A stretch of 64,000 nt of DNA from Serendipita indica DSM 11827. Taxonomy: Eukaryota; Basidiomycota; Agaricomycetes; Sebacinales; Serendipitaceae. How positions within the stretch are numbered: the stretch's first letter is position 1; each line of letters starts with the position of its first letter. Below the pieces are notes generated by a model, which worked only from the letters and a program-made list of their open reading frames with translations, was not told the DNA's origin and made no database searches. Position numbers and translations under genes: made by a program. The stretch spans positions 434,001 to 498,000 of the forward strand of contig CAJVGD010000015.1 in assembly GCA_910890315.1 (NCBI GenBank). Reading direction: 5' to 3'. Shown in pieces: positions 23,036 through 35,983 of the stretch.

Positions 23036-24231
23036 TAACCTACTGTCATTCGCATGAGTTATATTAACTTATCGGCTCCACCAAATAAGACAGAGCTGGT
23101 AGGAGAGGTGGAGGAGGCTTTACCGATTACCCAGGCATCGATATCATGTCAACGATCAAGGGGCTCTTCATCAGAATGTGTCCGACAGCGTCTGTGACAT
23201 CTTGACAAGGTCTTGCAGAGACGAATGATTGGCCTCTGATCTGCCATGAGTCTCAGGTGCGTTCCCTGAGGTGGAACCACCCCTTCTATTGTTCGTCTAC
23301 TGATTCCCTCTCCAAGGGATTCATCTCGGACAGTCTCAGTTATGGGGCTCTGCACAGCCCTGAGCCAGTCTCTTAGGAGACCGCTTGCCGCAGTTCAGTG
23401 AACTTGTTCTGATGGCGGTTGGCGGTACTCCCTTCAGCCTTCAGAGCTTGAATATGACCGCTCGCTGGCGCATGGGCCCCGCCGTCAGACTAGTCGTCCG
23501 ACCAGCACCCCCAATGATTGTTGGGATCAACCAGCAGTTGTGATGAAACTGGCAAGTGAGGTTGACTGCGAGTGCTGCCTTGCAGTTTCTAACCCGCAGC
23601 TACCAGCGATGCGCTATTGAGAGGTCGGGAACGTGGGCGTCTCGAGTGCCAGCAATTCCACCCGCGACCATCTCTTCGAAAGTGTCCCTGGTCACGGTGT
23701 GGGTCAAAGTCACCTCTACATGTCACGAAGATCACCGGCGGAAATCAACTATAACTGTATGGGCGTAATTAACTCGGTCTCTGAACTGCTGCTGTACCAA
23801 GGCTGTCAAGCCATCGCATATTCCGGTGCACAAGCTATTCATGCTATGGATACCATGCATATCATCCCCGTACGCAACATTTCACATTGGCGGGTTCATC
23901 AGGGAAGAAGTACCGCTCAACGTGGTCACGTCAACAAAGCAGACGGAAACGTCCACCCTGATAATTGAAGTCGAGGCCCCCAAGAGCCAGAAGCAGATCG
24001 AAAAGTAACCCCTATCGCTTCAGCCCAGGCCATGAGACGTTGTACACTTTCTAGTTTCGGCCAAATCTTTCAAAGTGCTAGTTAGCCCACCATTGGAAAC
24101 AAAGTCTATCAACACGAGTCGTGCGATTATTGTATTCTAATCATCACACTGTTGGTAACACGAGCGAAGCATTTCGTTGGCGAACCATCTCGTAACGAGG
24201 GTTATCAGAATCGTTGATTCCCCGCTACGAA
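23036..24231. other. Intergenic region, no supported gene
   Basis: Short unlinked frames on both strands only. The stretch lies between convergent F-box genes and could hold decayed gene sequence, but nothing recognisable remains. Confidence 0.35.
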
Positions 24232-25830
24232 TCAGGTTAATCGACACGCTTCAATCCACGAGTCAAGCGAACCCACCAGCCAGCAGCGATTAGCGTTAAC
24301 AATACGCTGTAATGAGGGGACTGCGTCGAACAGTATTTTGGCTTCGGCGATAGCAAAGCGCCCTTGTATCGTATTTGATGCAGATTCTGTCGACTGGAGC
24401 GCTAGCGAGGAAAGAAACGTGTGGAGCCTCTTCGCCTTGGATATCGCACTGGCGACCGATGCCCAACTTCGAGACTGCCTCATGCCTCAGCGTTGATCAT
24501 CTACGGTGCACGATGTATACCTACCCAGTCTATGGATAAATCCGCCCGCAAAACCTCCAAGTTTGGGCACCCTTCGCAGATCCGCTCAAGTTGCTCGTTG
24601 GAGGGTGTGAAGCCGGCGAAGCTTAGCTTTCTCAGCGTCTTGAAGTCTGCATCTCGTACGTTTTCGACGACTTTTGCTGGAAGAGGACAGGCACCAGCAG
24701 ATTCCAGTGTCAATGTTTCGAGTTGGCAGGTACGGAACCTTTCAAGGATACCTGTAATGATTGGTAGCAGTTCGAGAAGACGCCGTCTCAACCCACCGCA
24801 TACAGAGGGAGTGATGTTTTGAGGGGCGCCTTCAGATAGGGCAGCGTTGAAGCGTAGCCAGAGCCGCGTGACTGATGATAATTGAACCACCGCAGGCGGC
24901 GGTGACGAGTAATCCTATGAACCTTCAGTAATAGAGCTCTGAAGAGCTGCCTGCATACCAGAATGGTCAAAGCTAGCGATTTGAGTCTCTCCGCTTGCTC
25001 CAGTGCATCGAAAACTCGCCAATGATCGACATTCCCGCAGTGAAGGAGTTTAAGTTCGGCCAACCTGGGAACTATATTGAGGATTGATTGGAGGGTAGAG
25101 TCGGAAAAACTAAGAGAATGCTACCCTGGGGTTGAGATGTCGAAGGAGACAGGTTCAGAATACTTACCCGAATTGAGAGGCTTTGTAAAGTAGCTTTGTT
25201 TCTCTCTATCCAACGCAAAAGTACCCGATGTAAACCTGGGCTCAGAGTTTTGATATTGAGCTTCTCCAGTCCGAGCCCTTGGTCGAGTGACGGAACTGCT
25301 CCATGACCTGCACCTAACAGGAGCTCCGCGCTCTTGAGGTTGATTCGTTGACCCATGATTGACAACTCCTTGAGCGAGGTGCTTGACGCGAGGCTAGGGA
25401 GGAGGAGGTCAATACTCGAGGATGGGTCCGGAACTGTGAATGCGAATGCACGCAGGTTGCGTAGATGTGGAAATAATGTTTCGAGTTGCTCATAGATGAC
25501 GGAAGATGGCCAGCCTTCCTGCCGTGGGAATGCATGAATAGCAATGCGGCGCACAAATGGGCAGAGATCCCGGTGTTTGAGAAGTGTTTCGAAGGGAGAT
25601 TGCGTCTGGCGCGCCATTAGTCCATTCCAAAGGATCCCAACTGGACAAACTTACGTGTCTTAGTCGCTTGACCAAGCGTGGATGCATCTCAATCTCCTCA
25701 TAAATCAAGGCAAAACCCCTCCAAAGAACGATCTGCTGACGAGGGCAACGGAGAGCAAGTCGACGCCGACTTGAAGCTGACCGAATATCAGCGGCAAGAC
25801 GTCGAAGGGCAGATTGTCCGCTGAAACCAT
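24232..25830 (-). CDS. F-box/LRR protein, multi-exon, possible frame defect
   Basis: The ATG at 25828-25830 opens on an F-box (NLPFDVLPLIFGQLQVGVDL, then LSVALVSRSFF). Later exons read EEIEMHPRLVKRLRH, LETLFPHLRNLRAFAF, SLKELSIMGQRINL, VPRLAELKLLHCGNVDHW, LETLTLESAGACPLP and LRKLSFAGFTPSNEQL, a chain of leucine-rich repeats typical of F-box/LRR proteins. Introns lie near 25617-25665 (gtaagt donor) and 25125-25170. Just after the F-box, near 25712, the frame changes inside GGAGGGG with no intron in sight, suggesting a one-base indel (or sequence error), so the gene may be inactive. The stop is near 24232. Confidence 0.72.
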
Positions 25831-28619
25831 CTCACTCCCTTTAACCGATATTATTGTGCAATAGTCGACTACAATTGCAGTTCGTGTTGGACCATCGACA
25901 AGATACTGGGCATGGTCAAGGTTCAAGAGGAAACCGACGCTAGGGTTGATTCGTCTTCTCCACAGTAGATGTATTATTATAAACTACTGAATCTATTCAT
26001 CATTCTCAATGAGGTCGAACCCGATGTCGGGCCACCTGTTTCGTTCACCGCTTGCATTCAGCAGTCGCGACAAAACAGCTAACGATCCATTTGTCGGATT
26101 TAGGCATATTTACTCAAATTCGCTCAGTCTCTTGTATAGGAGCCTCACTTGGGTAGAAGAGATCGCTTTGACGGAACTTTCTGCCTCCTGAGCTGTGATG
26201 CCGGTCGTAACGGGCTCAAATCAACAACTGGAGGGAGATTCTGAATCATAGTGCTCGATAAATATCCTATTCTCCACCTATTTGGTCGGAATTTCATACA
26301 TTGTCATGGCAAGCCACATATATAGCTTTCGTTCTCATACATAGGTGACGTGATTGCACCCTACAAACCTCTCCTGGGTTTTCGCAACCGCTATTCTGAT
26401 CTAATAGTGCTGGATGCAGATCGTCCCAGCTCCATAAACCATGTTATCTTCCGAAAAGGACAAGGACGCATGTGTGGGGAACCTCCAACATCCGCGAACC
26501 AACTTCTCAACTCCCGGCTCGAAGGAGTGTCCTATGCTGGCCCGGATTTGCCTCAACTAGGAGGGGCGAACAACATCAATCAGGTTGACTCCTACAAAAA
26601 GCCTGCGTACAGAGGAAATTCCATGTTATTCTTTGTGCTGAAGGATGTCAGGTGGGCTTCCTACCGCGATTTCCCCTCCCAGACAGATTTATCTTCGGCC
26701 GTTGGTGTCAGCGCACAGCGGTAAACTAGGACTTGGACATTACCTTCAGGAAATACAGAGGTACCATGATTGTGAGATGCCGAACTAGATGCTGTCAAGC
26801 TGGAGTCCTCCGCTGTGGTCGAAGCTTGGTCCACAGAGTCGTTGGCTGCTGGGCGTGAAAGCAAAGCTACCCCCCGTTTGTCCCACACAACGAGTCTGAT
26901 CAGAATACTAAAGGTCAAGAAGATCTGAACATACAGATTAGTGAGCCCATTATGCCGTTAACAAACGGTGGTGGTCGTTGATATCAATATGGGCAGTACT
27001 GACGCCTGCGGTGGCGCACCACAGTTGCACGTTGATGTCTTATATAATTTCTGCCTATCATTCTTTTACATCATCTCGAATCAAATTTGTCATGGCACGC
27101 TTCCCTCCTCCAAACCTCGCGGGATGATCACCTCTGCTTCGCTGGTATCCCTAAAAGAAATTCTCAAGTAAATTTTCATCTGTTATGGCTCTTATGCCTC
27201 GATTTTTACCAGCCCTTGCCTCGTGGCATCATGGAGAGCTCTCTTCCCATTCGTCCATGGTTTCGATCCTGGTCACAAGCCAAGTGGCCGGGAGTAATGT
27301 CTATTTAAATTATGCGTACGTAAAAATGAGGTATTATCATCTCAGGTGAGAACCTGTGTGTTCGCCAGTAAGGACCCAGGAGGGGACCAAGCATGTTGTT
27401 CACCACCCGAATGGCTTGAAGCGGTACCTTGTCGAGCGCCAAACCATTCGACCTCTCTTCTACACGTTTAGTGTGCGAGGCTGAAACCTGAGTACGTCGG
27501 TCATGAAGCGATCACTGACCCAATTGAGATGATTCATTCCTATTACTAGATGCTCTACCTGGGCTCCAAATTTGCTCGGCCGAAAGAGCCGGCATAGCAT
27601 GACGATGGTAATGTAAGAGAGAGTGCAAAATTTGATGGTTCGTGTGCCCTGAAGAGGCAGGGCTCGTCTTGAAGAGGTGGAATTATTCGGAGAGAGAGAG
27701 GAGAAAATCACACGAGGAATGTGACGCTATTTCTTGTCTCGAGACGTGGAATATCGTCTGCGCCCGAGCTCTGAGTGAACATCTGGGATATCTTTATCGC
27801 TGCGGAGCGAGCGAAGTTTGCGGGCGTGTGCATGACACATCCAATGATTTCTTCGAAGTGACTGGCTATTCCAATATTTCAAAAGTTACATGTATTAATT
27901 GAAATATCACGTAGTAGGCGGGGAATCTCGCCTGGAGCGGCAAATCAAGGTCTTGGGGCTAAGTTCATCGCATGTCGCAGGTTTGCTACACGTATGATTG
28001 AGCTGCGTTGCTTCTGTCACATCGCTGATCTTATCTTCCTTTCAAACAAGACCCTTTGATTGCCCGAGTTGAGGTGGCGCCGGCCTTCCCCGACTGGATG
28101 TATTTCCGTGGCCTTGCTTGGTCGAGACTGTTCCACGTGCGCAGTCTGATAACAGATCTATCCGAGGTACTGATGCGAAGGTCGGTCGCAAATCGGAACT
28201 CGTCCTATGACAAAAAGTCACATTCCTGACCCACCCGAGCCCGAGAATGATTCATTACCGCTCTTATTGACAATATAGTCGGCCAATAGAGCTTGTTTAC
28301 GACCGTCTCACTAGTCCCGACTAATGATTCGATTCACTGTCGTATGAATGGATAATTCACCGCGATATGAACAAACAACATCATGTAAGCCACGCAACAC
28401 GCCGGGGGTATATATCGTGATAAACAGAGAGCTAAGACTTCTGATCAAAAAATGGATCCCTGCTCATGCCGCCAAATACTCTGTGACCGAAATGTCGGGG
28501 TCAGCTATCCCCAGCTCTTGAAATCGGTTGACATACTCACCTTGTCTCATTCCAGTTGGGTTTCTCATCTTTCGCTGTCGAGCATCAGCACTTCTGCGAG
28601 TATTGACTAAGCGGCTACT
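25831..28619. other. 2.8-kb gene-poor region with weak coding traces
   Basis: Two minus-strand traces are worth noting: 26661-26918, a hydrophobic start (FSILIRLVVWDKRG) followed by a Ser/Thr/Ala-rich stretch and a possible donor; and 27460-27711, an unrecognised 83-codon frame. Neither could be extended into a gene. No repeat or RNA gene seen. Confidence 0.35.
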
Positions 28620-28818
28620 TACTCTCAGGAATAGGGCTGCTCTGCTTGTGGCCTTCACAAGGTGGTGGATTGTTGGTTGCGGGGGGAGCTTGGTCCTCGT
28701 CTGATTCCTTCATGACTTCAACCAACTTTCGTAATAGAACCGCGAGTAGAGAGGCGAGTAGTGTCGAGAAGACGAGAAGGGATAATGTGACCCAGTGAAT
28801 TTCTAAAGGTGGTTTCAT
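28620..28818 (-). CDS. Candidate small single-span membrane protein, 5' exon
   Basis: The ATG at 28816-28818 opens a frame with one strong transmembrane span (LSLLVFSTLLASLLAVLL) followed by a positively charged then acidic/proline-rich tail. It ends at a strong donor (GAGA|gtaagt, near 28622). With the acceptor near 28595 the product would be about 75 residues; further exons toward 28464 are possible. No family is recognised. A short N-terminus, one span and a disordered tail suggest a type III or tail-type membrane protein. Moderate-low confidence because it is short. Confidence 0.4.
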
Positions 28819-30427
28819 CCGCGACAGATTGGGATTTAGCGGCGTCCCGGTCTTATATGATCAACCCTCTGGTCGTTCAGAACACGCATTTCAAGGCCTC
28901 ACGAGGTTCTGCAGATCACGAGTGGTTAATCATTGTATGTAGCATGCACATGCCTTGCAGTATGCGGTTAGACCCCGTCTCCGAGCCGTGCGTTTGTGTC
29001 CATTGCCTGCAACCTACGGTGTATAGCCCGGATACTTGCGCCCTTAACCCATACGAGCGTGTAATAGCCTTGTACGCCTGCTGACCTCTCCTTTTGGGAG
29101 AAAACCAGCAATACAGAGCGAACGGAGACTGAACGGTTGCGTCATTTGCCCTTGCCCTGAGGTTGACCGTTGGCATTAGAATTGGAACCATTCAGTGCGG
29201 CGATGCCCCCACCTTTTTTTCCCCACCCCCCACTCCTGTCGCGATACGGAATCCTGTGATCTCCTCTAGAATAGCGGCCTCGGGAGGCGCAAAATTCGCT
29301 GGATTCTTGTCCTTGCGCATCCCATGCGCTTACCAAACGTCGGCCGGCCTCTTCGAAAGCTTGAGAATGGGACAACCTCCACAGTCCAGACCAATGCTCT
29401 TCTCCTGGTCCATGCCTGAGAGTGATTGCTTGGGCAAACGACTACAAAGGCGGTCCACAACGCACCGTTTACGCGAAGGGCATCGAGCGTTCGATTGGAT
29501 CTGGTGCGGTGTATGCAAATTGCTTCCACGCGGTTTTGTGGCTTGCGTGGTGTGTCAAAGACTAGAGTTTGCGCACCGAGTTGATCGATGATCGTTGCGC
29601 CGCAAAAGCCACTTGGCCTTGTCCCTCGGCTTGCCACTCTATTTTTGTTTTATTTGTCGTCTTTTGTTTGTTTGATGCGCGACTGACATGCGGCGGCCGA
29701 GTGCTGGTCAAACGGTTAAGCTTCTAGTCGAACGAGGCAGCAGATCCCCAGGGTCGCTGTCTCATCATGTCCGCTCCGTCCTTTTCTCTTCCCCACGTCT
29801 CGCCTTTTCTCTCCTTGGACCCTCTCTCGGATAGACTTGTTGCTCATTTTCCGTCCCAGCCGTGAATAATCTCCGACGGTAAGCTCGACTCTGCGCACGC
29901 GACCTGTTGGCTCTAAGCGCTGATGGTTTGGTCTTTCTCGACGGATGTTGTCCCATGTTGTCCATCGCCGTTTTGGACGTTATTACTACTCTTTCAACGG
30001 TCATGATACTCTCCTCGACTCTATCTAGGTCGAGTTGCGCTCGCCATCCCATTTGTTTCGGAAAACGGCCAACATTCGACGGGCACGTTTCGGCTACATT
30101 ACGCCCGACCAAACGTATGTCCTGTTCATATCTTGTTTGCAATATTGTCCTCATTTCCTGCGTCGGCTCCATCAGCGCAGTCTCTAGAGCTGGACATCCA
30201 ATCCCCCCGCTCTCCGTTCGGCGACGGAAGTTATTCGACATCCGCGACCCTATAGACGCGTCAAGTCGTGTTTGGTCTCGTCTTCCTCATACCACTTTGT
30301 ACGTTTTCCAGCGACTCTCCTCGCGTTCTATGCTCAACCCCCTCCCCCCCCCCTTGCAGTCGTGTTTCCTCGCAAATAGATCTCGACTTTGCATAGACTA
30401 CCGCTCTCAACGCAACCACCAAGCATA
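28819..30427. other. Upstream region of the 1190-residue gene, with possible small gene
   Basis: The minus-strand frame 29142-29375 (SHSQAFEEAGRRLVSAWDAQ, then a Gly/Arg/Asn-rich tail) might be a gene end, but I could not assemble it. A long C-tract followed by cttgcag near 30340-30358 looks like an intron acceptor in the 5' UTR of the gene that starts at 30428. A T/C-rich tract lies near 29205-29235. Confidence 0.35.
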
Positions 30428-33400
30428 ATGCAGCTTCAGCTCATACCCTTTCCGCCCCATCCGGCAATCCTCTTCGCCTTTACCCTCCCGGCTCTCCCTC
30501 CTACGCTCCCCTTTCCTCCTGCGTATGCCGGTCAGCTACAGCTCCTGCTTCACACCGACCTAGACCCACCGCCGTCTCCCTATGCGCTCGACAAGGCCGT
30601 CTGGGCGGTCCACTTGATCGAAATCGTCACGTTTGATCTCCCCAAACGCAAAGTGCACGTTAAGATGGTTGACGACTCGGTCATCGAATGGGAGATGAGA
30701 GGCGAAGAGCCATGGCTAAAGCGCGTCCAGGAAAATGTGGAAAAGAGCACCAAAGAAGCGGAGCGTGAGCGCAACGAAGAGCTCAATGCCGCTGCAGCTT
30801 CGTCTGTTGCCAACCCCTATCTTCCGCTCACCAACCCGCCACTTTGTCCTCCCGAACTCGAGCGAGAAGTCACGAGCAATAGTCGAAGCCACCGCCGGTC
30901 CAAATCGCTCTTCAACTCGCTCCTCTCCGCGCTCAGCATCGGGTCATACACTCCCTCTGGAACGCAACCGTATCGGATTGGTGGAGGTGTTGGTGGCAGC
31001 GGACGCAAGGACCGATTTGAAACGTCCGCCGAGCACCTAGCGTCGACCATTCGAGCCTTTTCGATTTCGTCGCTCTCCACTTCAGAATTTACGTATCCAC
31101 CCAGAGCACAACTGCGACAAGTCTCGAGTCCAGCCAGCCGCATCCTCCGACGCAATGCGCGGAGCGCCCTCGTCGATTGTTTCCGTCGTTGGGTCGTCCC
31201 CACCGTTCGTGACCGCCTCCGTTGGGGTGCGTTTATCCCCTATGATGAAGACTTGGAGACGGGACTCGACGAGACGAAATGGGGGAAAATGTCAAAGGCA
31301 ACCAATGCCTATGCCGATTGGGCATGTCGGAGCAAGATTCGGCGATGCGAGTCTACCCTTAAGGATGCACTTGCACTCGTTGCGTCGCCGACGGAAGAGT
31401 CTGGTATGCGACACGAGGTCATCTCCGACAAGGACTCTCGTCGGTCGAGCGCGTCGAGTACATTGGCCTCTGCCATTTCTGCATCCAGCCGTGCAAGCTC
31501 TTCTCATCACGAACAACCATCCCCAGACGGCGAGTTTGACGAGTTTCCGGAATCTATCCTCGCCGCCACGCTAAAGACACCACGCCCGGCCGCGCTCAAC
31601 AACTTGACGGGTCCGTATACTCCCATTTCTGGACGCCATGTCTCGGCATTGCAGTCGATCATCACCAAGTTTAAGACGTTGCACGACATGCTGGGTGCCG
31701 ACGCGCGGGGTATGGCAGAGGGCCACAACCTGGCCCTTCGCGCTCTCGAAGAACGAGGCCGTCGAAGAGGCTGGAGCTCCATGGAGAGTGGTGGTATTCG
31801 CAAGTCTCGACTTTGGTACGTGGTGTCTATTCCATGGAATTGTACATTTGGGGCTAAACGAGGCGGAAACAGCATCAGCAACGCCGAGTATGGGTCTGGT
31901 TCGTCCGCCTGGGAGCTTTCGATTCCAGTCGTGCGCAGTGCGCTCGGAGAGATTTCGAGCACCTGGGAGGACTGGCAAATGGAGTGGGAGATGGAACGCG
32001 AGTTTGAGCACGACGAGATTGAAGACTTCAACGTCGACGACTTTCCCGACGTCGTTTCCGAATTCGAAACGGGTCCATTCCGATCAGACATCGAGTTGAA
32101 CGGCCATGGTCGCAACCCCAGCTTGACGGCCACGGAGATTGACCTCAACGACGCCGAATGCCATTCCGAGTTTTCAGATTCTTCGGATGAAGGGGAGTTA
32201 TCGACTGTCAACGAGACGTCGCCCACATCGCCAAGCGACTTTGCGACTCTGCAGCAACTCTCATCCTCTGATCCCAATCTCGAGCTTACCTCTGCCTCTA
32301 TCGTCAAGGCTCATCGTGGGAGAAGGTCAGGCGTGCAAGCACGACTGGGGACGTACGAGGATGTACGCGACGAGATGCCGCCCAGCCCTCCTCTCGTCGC
32401 ATTGAGTCCACCACCTGCGCGTCTACGGACAGGCAAGGAGAATGCAGAAGGAACCTCGACGACAGAGCCCCGCGCAAACGGTATGGTTCCCTCGTGTTGA
32501 TACTCTTGGATGGGTTTTCTGACTCGACGTAGCCAGCGCCAGCCGTCCTCCAAGAGGACTAAAGCCGCTCAAGATGCAGCCGCTTGCCAACCGTGCTACA
32601 TCTCATCGTCGCGAGGGAGCAACATCCGAGCATGCCCAGGGCAATTTTGCTCAGACCCGTGTCGGTGACGTCCAGTCGGGCGTGTTTGACGAGTGGGAAG
32701 AGGACACAGAGGCAGGCGACGTGTTTGGACCGATTAATCACCCCTCCTTGGAGCCACGCCGTTTCCTTGGCTCACTGCGGGATGCGTTAGAGTCGAGGAT
32801 CAACGATGACGGCGGCGTGTCCGTTTTGGAACAAGTCGGTGCCTCTTCCGAGGTTGCATCTGGTCACGTATACCCTCCTGGATTGCATGGTGATTACCCA
32901 TGGGGTGCTCACCCACCTTCGCCGACTCGAAAGGTTCTCGCTGTCAGCCCACGCCGTCGGGATTTCGCCGAGCTGGCTGTGGACGATGCTCGAGAGGCAC
33001 TCGTAATGGACAAGTTGCCTAGTGCGCGCAGCCCGCGGTTGAAGCCGCACCTCACTCTGTCCCTATCCGCCATCAGCAAGCCACTCTCTGCACCAATGAC
33101 AGACTCTCATTTGGGCCAAGCACACGTACCGGTGACTATCATACAAGAGGCGCGACCAGCACCGCTTTCAGCACCCGCTCACGTGTCGTCGTTTGAAGAC
33201 AAGGTGCAAGAAGAACCGCGCACGTTGGAGGGACCGCCGAAGGAGGATGCACCTGCGCTGTTATTAGATACACCCACGGTCGAACACCCTACGAGCACGT
33301 ACCCTTACACGTGGGACATTAGCGTCGTTCCTCGGGGTATGGTCGTCGTTGGGCGGGTTGGCGTCGCCGAAGACGATGCTGCATCGACGATGACGACGAC

Positions 33401-34052
33401 GACGACGACGACAAGCGAAAAGAGCTCGAGTAGCGGGAAACTGGCAAAGCAACCCAGTAAACTGCGCAAGCCGAATCCGAATGCAAAGCCCATTCTTTGC
33501 GTGACGCCTCCACCTCCAGTGCCCCCGCTGCCGTCCAAAGAGGAACAAGCACGTCTTGTGCGATCAAAGAGTTGGAAGGGTCTCTTATCGAGGAGCGAAA
33601 AGGATACGTTGCAGGTCTCGTCCGAGGGCAAGCTCGTCAAACGCCGACGTCGTTCGGCTGAGCCTCTGGCGTCGTCGACTCCGAAAAAGACCAAAGAGGC
33701 CAGTGAACAACGTTCGCTCATGTCGTCGACGTCGTCAGAAAGTCTTGATTCGGTCGATTCTGATGATTTGGGCGAGGTTGTCGTCTCGACGGAAACGTAT
33801 CACATCCCCGACGCGTGGTTTACCATCTCCGAGCCCAAAGTAGTAACACGAAAGTCGTGTACGAGCGTCAACCTTTCTGCGCCAGAACCGGAGCGGAGAC
33901 CTACGCGGACAAAGAGTATGGGGACGTTGAACCGGCCACCGTCGTTTATCGAAATTGACCCGGCAATGGCACCTGCTATTCCTCCACCTCCTCGTCCTGC
34001 AAAGAGTTTGAAGCGGAGTCGGAGTGTCGGGCACATGGTCGCAGAGTCGTAG
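30428..34052 (+). CDS. Large Ser/Pro-rich protein of unknown function
   Basis: Two exons (30428-32480, 32533-34052) with a 52-nt GT-AG intron give 1190 residues in frame. The first 100 residues are ordered-looking and hydrophobic (IPFPPHPAILFAFTLPALPP; KAVWAVHLIEIVTFDLPKRK), then comes a charged helix (KRVQENVEKSTKEAERERNE). Positions about 270-390 and 430-560 hold Trp-containing ordered blocks (VVPTVRDRLRWGAFIPYDED; ALGEISSTWEDWQMEWEMER). The C-terminal half is disordered, rich in Ser, Pro and Glu, with a Thr run coded by ACG repeats near 33389-33411 and polyproline (APAIPPPPRPAKSL) near the end that could bind SH3 domains. I do not recognise a named family. Codon use is regular and GC-rich, unlike its decayed surroundings, so this looks like a conserved gene. 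Confidence 0.82.
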
Positions 34053-35042
34053 ACGGAAAAGCGTCTAGTGCCCCTTGTATTCATACGTCTAGTCTAACCC
34101 CCTTTTCTTTTCGCACTGGTCAAAAGTAATTCTCGTTTTGTGGCCCCTGATTTGGTGGCCATTTTCACTCGTTTGTCCCCTCAAGTCGACGCGGAAGTCG
34201 GAACGGTTGCGCTTGAAGCGTGTATGATAGACGGATCGTGTCCTGTTGAATATAGTAGGATGAATTGGATATATATGGTGCGCGATGAGCTCAGAATGAC
34301 GACGGGTGTGGCCACTTGATCGACGGGGATGGTTCTCGATTTCGAACGTGGGATGAAAACAAGACTAGTTGTCTAGGAATAGTCGGTAGAAAAACCTGTC
34401 GGGTTCGCTCGCTTATGGACCCCGCCTCGTCAGACTAGAGGCCGGTGCGGTGGTTGCTTGTTAACAGGCTGGAAGCGAAAAAGACGGTCTCTATCGAAAG
34501 TGTAGGAATTTATTTTAGAGTTTTGACAGAGGGAGCCACAGGTCTCGCTAGGATCATGCACTCCAAAGGCCGATTAACAGCGAAGGGGCTCAGTGGCGGA
34601 AATTGCGCACGCCGGACGAGTTTCGAGCCAAGCCAAACTGCGCAAAAAGAAAAAACGGTCGTGATCAGACCCGTGATTGAGAAAAAGAGGAGCGGCCGGC
34701 GAGGAATGAATGCCACTCCCGGGTCACGATGGACAGGCGATTGGACACTGAAACGCCGGGAGAAGAGCCAGGTGATCATTTCCAGAACAGGAGACCGGCG
34801 AGAAAACAAACGTTGCTGTGAAGCGCTCTTGGGCGTGATCATCCACACGGACGGATAATGGCTTGCATCATTTTACTCATAACGTAAGGGAGAGCCCCCC
34901 CTCCCGGTCTCCGAATGTCGTGACCTGCCTCTGCTAGCCGAGCTGCTCGACTTTGTTTTGTGCTTTAAAACCAGCAGCTGACAGTGGCGCATCCTCTCCA
35001 GTCCTCTTTCCACTTTTTTCTCCAACGACTATTAGCTTCAAA
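34053..35042. other. Intergenic region and promoter of the Par32-like gene
   Basis: No supported gene. The last 100 bases carry a TATA-like ctttaaaa near 34963-34970 and a pyrimidine-rich tract (34995-35030) before the ATG at 35043, features common in highly expressed fungal promoters. Their function is inferred. Confidence 0.4.
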
Positions 35043-35983
35043 ATGTCCAACGAACGCTCCACTTCCCGCGGTCGTGAGGCTGTCACCTATGTAAGCAACC
35101 CTGATGACTGATGCTGGGTGGCACTTTTGGGCTCACGCGTCGTCAACTCGCAGACCTATGGCCGTGGTGGCGCAGGAAACAAAGTTCGATCTCCTTCTCG
35201 AGACCCTTCTGGACAACCTGGTGTAGCCCCAGACGACTATTCGGCCACCCGTGGACGTGAACTTCCTCCAACGACAAATGTAGAGGTGCGCAACTCCTTC
35301 TAAAAGACGGACAAACGAATGCTCATCAGTCACAGGGAAAGATTATCACTTACGGACGAGGAGGCGCTGCCAATCATCGCTCCCTCTCGCGCGATGCTCT
35401 TGTCGAGTCACGCAATGCCCTCAAGGAAGAGGCAAAATATGTGCGCGAACATGTGACAAATGACGTTCCAGTATGTACATCTCCCTCTATTCAACACAAC
35501 CTCTCGCTAACCCACTCCTCAGGTCTCTCATGGCCGAGGTGGCGCTGGCAATATTTCCAACTCGCGCTCCCGTTCCCGCTCACGAGACCCAACGGCTGCC
35601 GTCGGAAACCCAGCTACCGTCGGTGTCTTGCATGGCAAGGGCGGTTATGGCAATGTGAGCCATCCCGACGGCACAGACTCGACCCTCGAGCGTCTTGCAG
35701 AGGAAGAGGAGCAGAAGCGTATTGGTGCCGAACGCCATGAAAGAGAGGAAAAGGAGGGTCAAGTGTGAGTGTTTCCCCCTTTTTGCTTCTTTGGAGGACG
35801 ACGCTAATGATCCCTTGTAGTCACTCGACTGGACGAGGCGGCTTTGCCAATTTCTTCCATCGCACGAGCACAGACGGCAACTCTACGCGCGACAAATCCC
35901 GTGACGCCTCCAAGACGCGCAAGTCTGGCGAGTTCCTTTCGACTGGACGGGGAGGTGCAGCGAACATTGTCCACCGCGACTAG
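35043..35983 (+). CDS. DUF3602 / Par32-like protein with repeated GRGG motifs
   Basis: Five exons (35043-35090, 35154-35285, 35336-35470, 35523-35764, 35821-35983) join cleanly into 239 residues. The hallmark is the repeated motif (S/T)xGRGGxxN: TYGRGGAGN, TYGRGGAAN, HGRGGAGN, HGKGGYGN, STGRGGFAN and STGRGGAAN. This defines the fungal DUF3602 family. Yeast Par32 acts downstream of TORC1 to restrain ammonium transporters; whether this protein does so is inference. The protein is hydrophilic, rich in Ser/Arg and probably disordered, with one acidic helix (ERLAEEEEQKRIGAERHERE). Several exon boundaries fall at or just before a motif, so the motif may have spread by exon duplication. Moderately conserved; no sign of damage. 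Confidence 0.88.

Noticed and set aside
29765-30241. 158-codon minus-strand frame upstream of the 1190-residue gene
   Set aside because: Arg/Glu-rich without domain; likely a shadow in the pyrimidine-rich 5' UTR of the gene on the other strand.
33389-33411. ACG trinucleotide run as a possible functional repeat
   Set aside because: Short in-frame Thr run inside a disordered region; ordinary microsatellite.
34445-34858. Overlapping open frames on both strands
   Set aside because: No splice structure, no family resemblance, and both strands are equally open.
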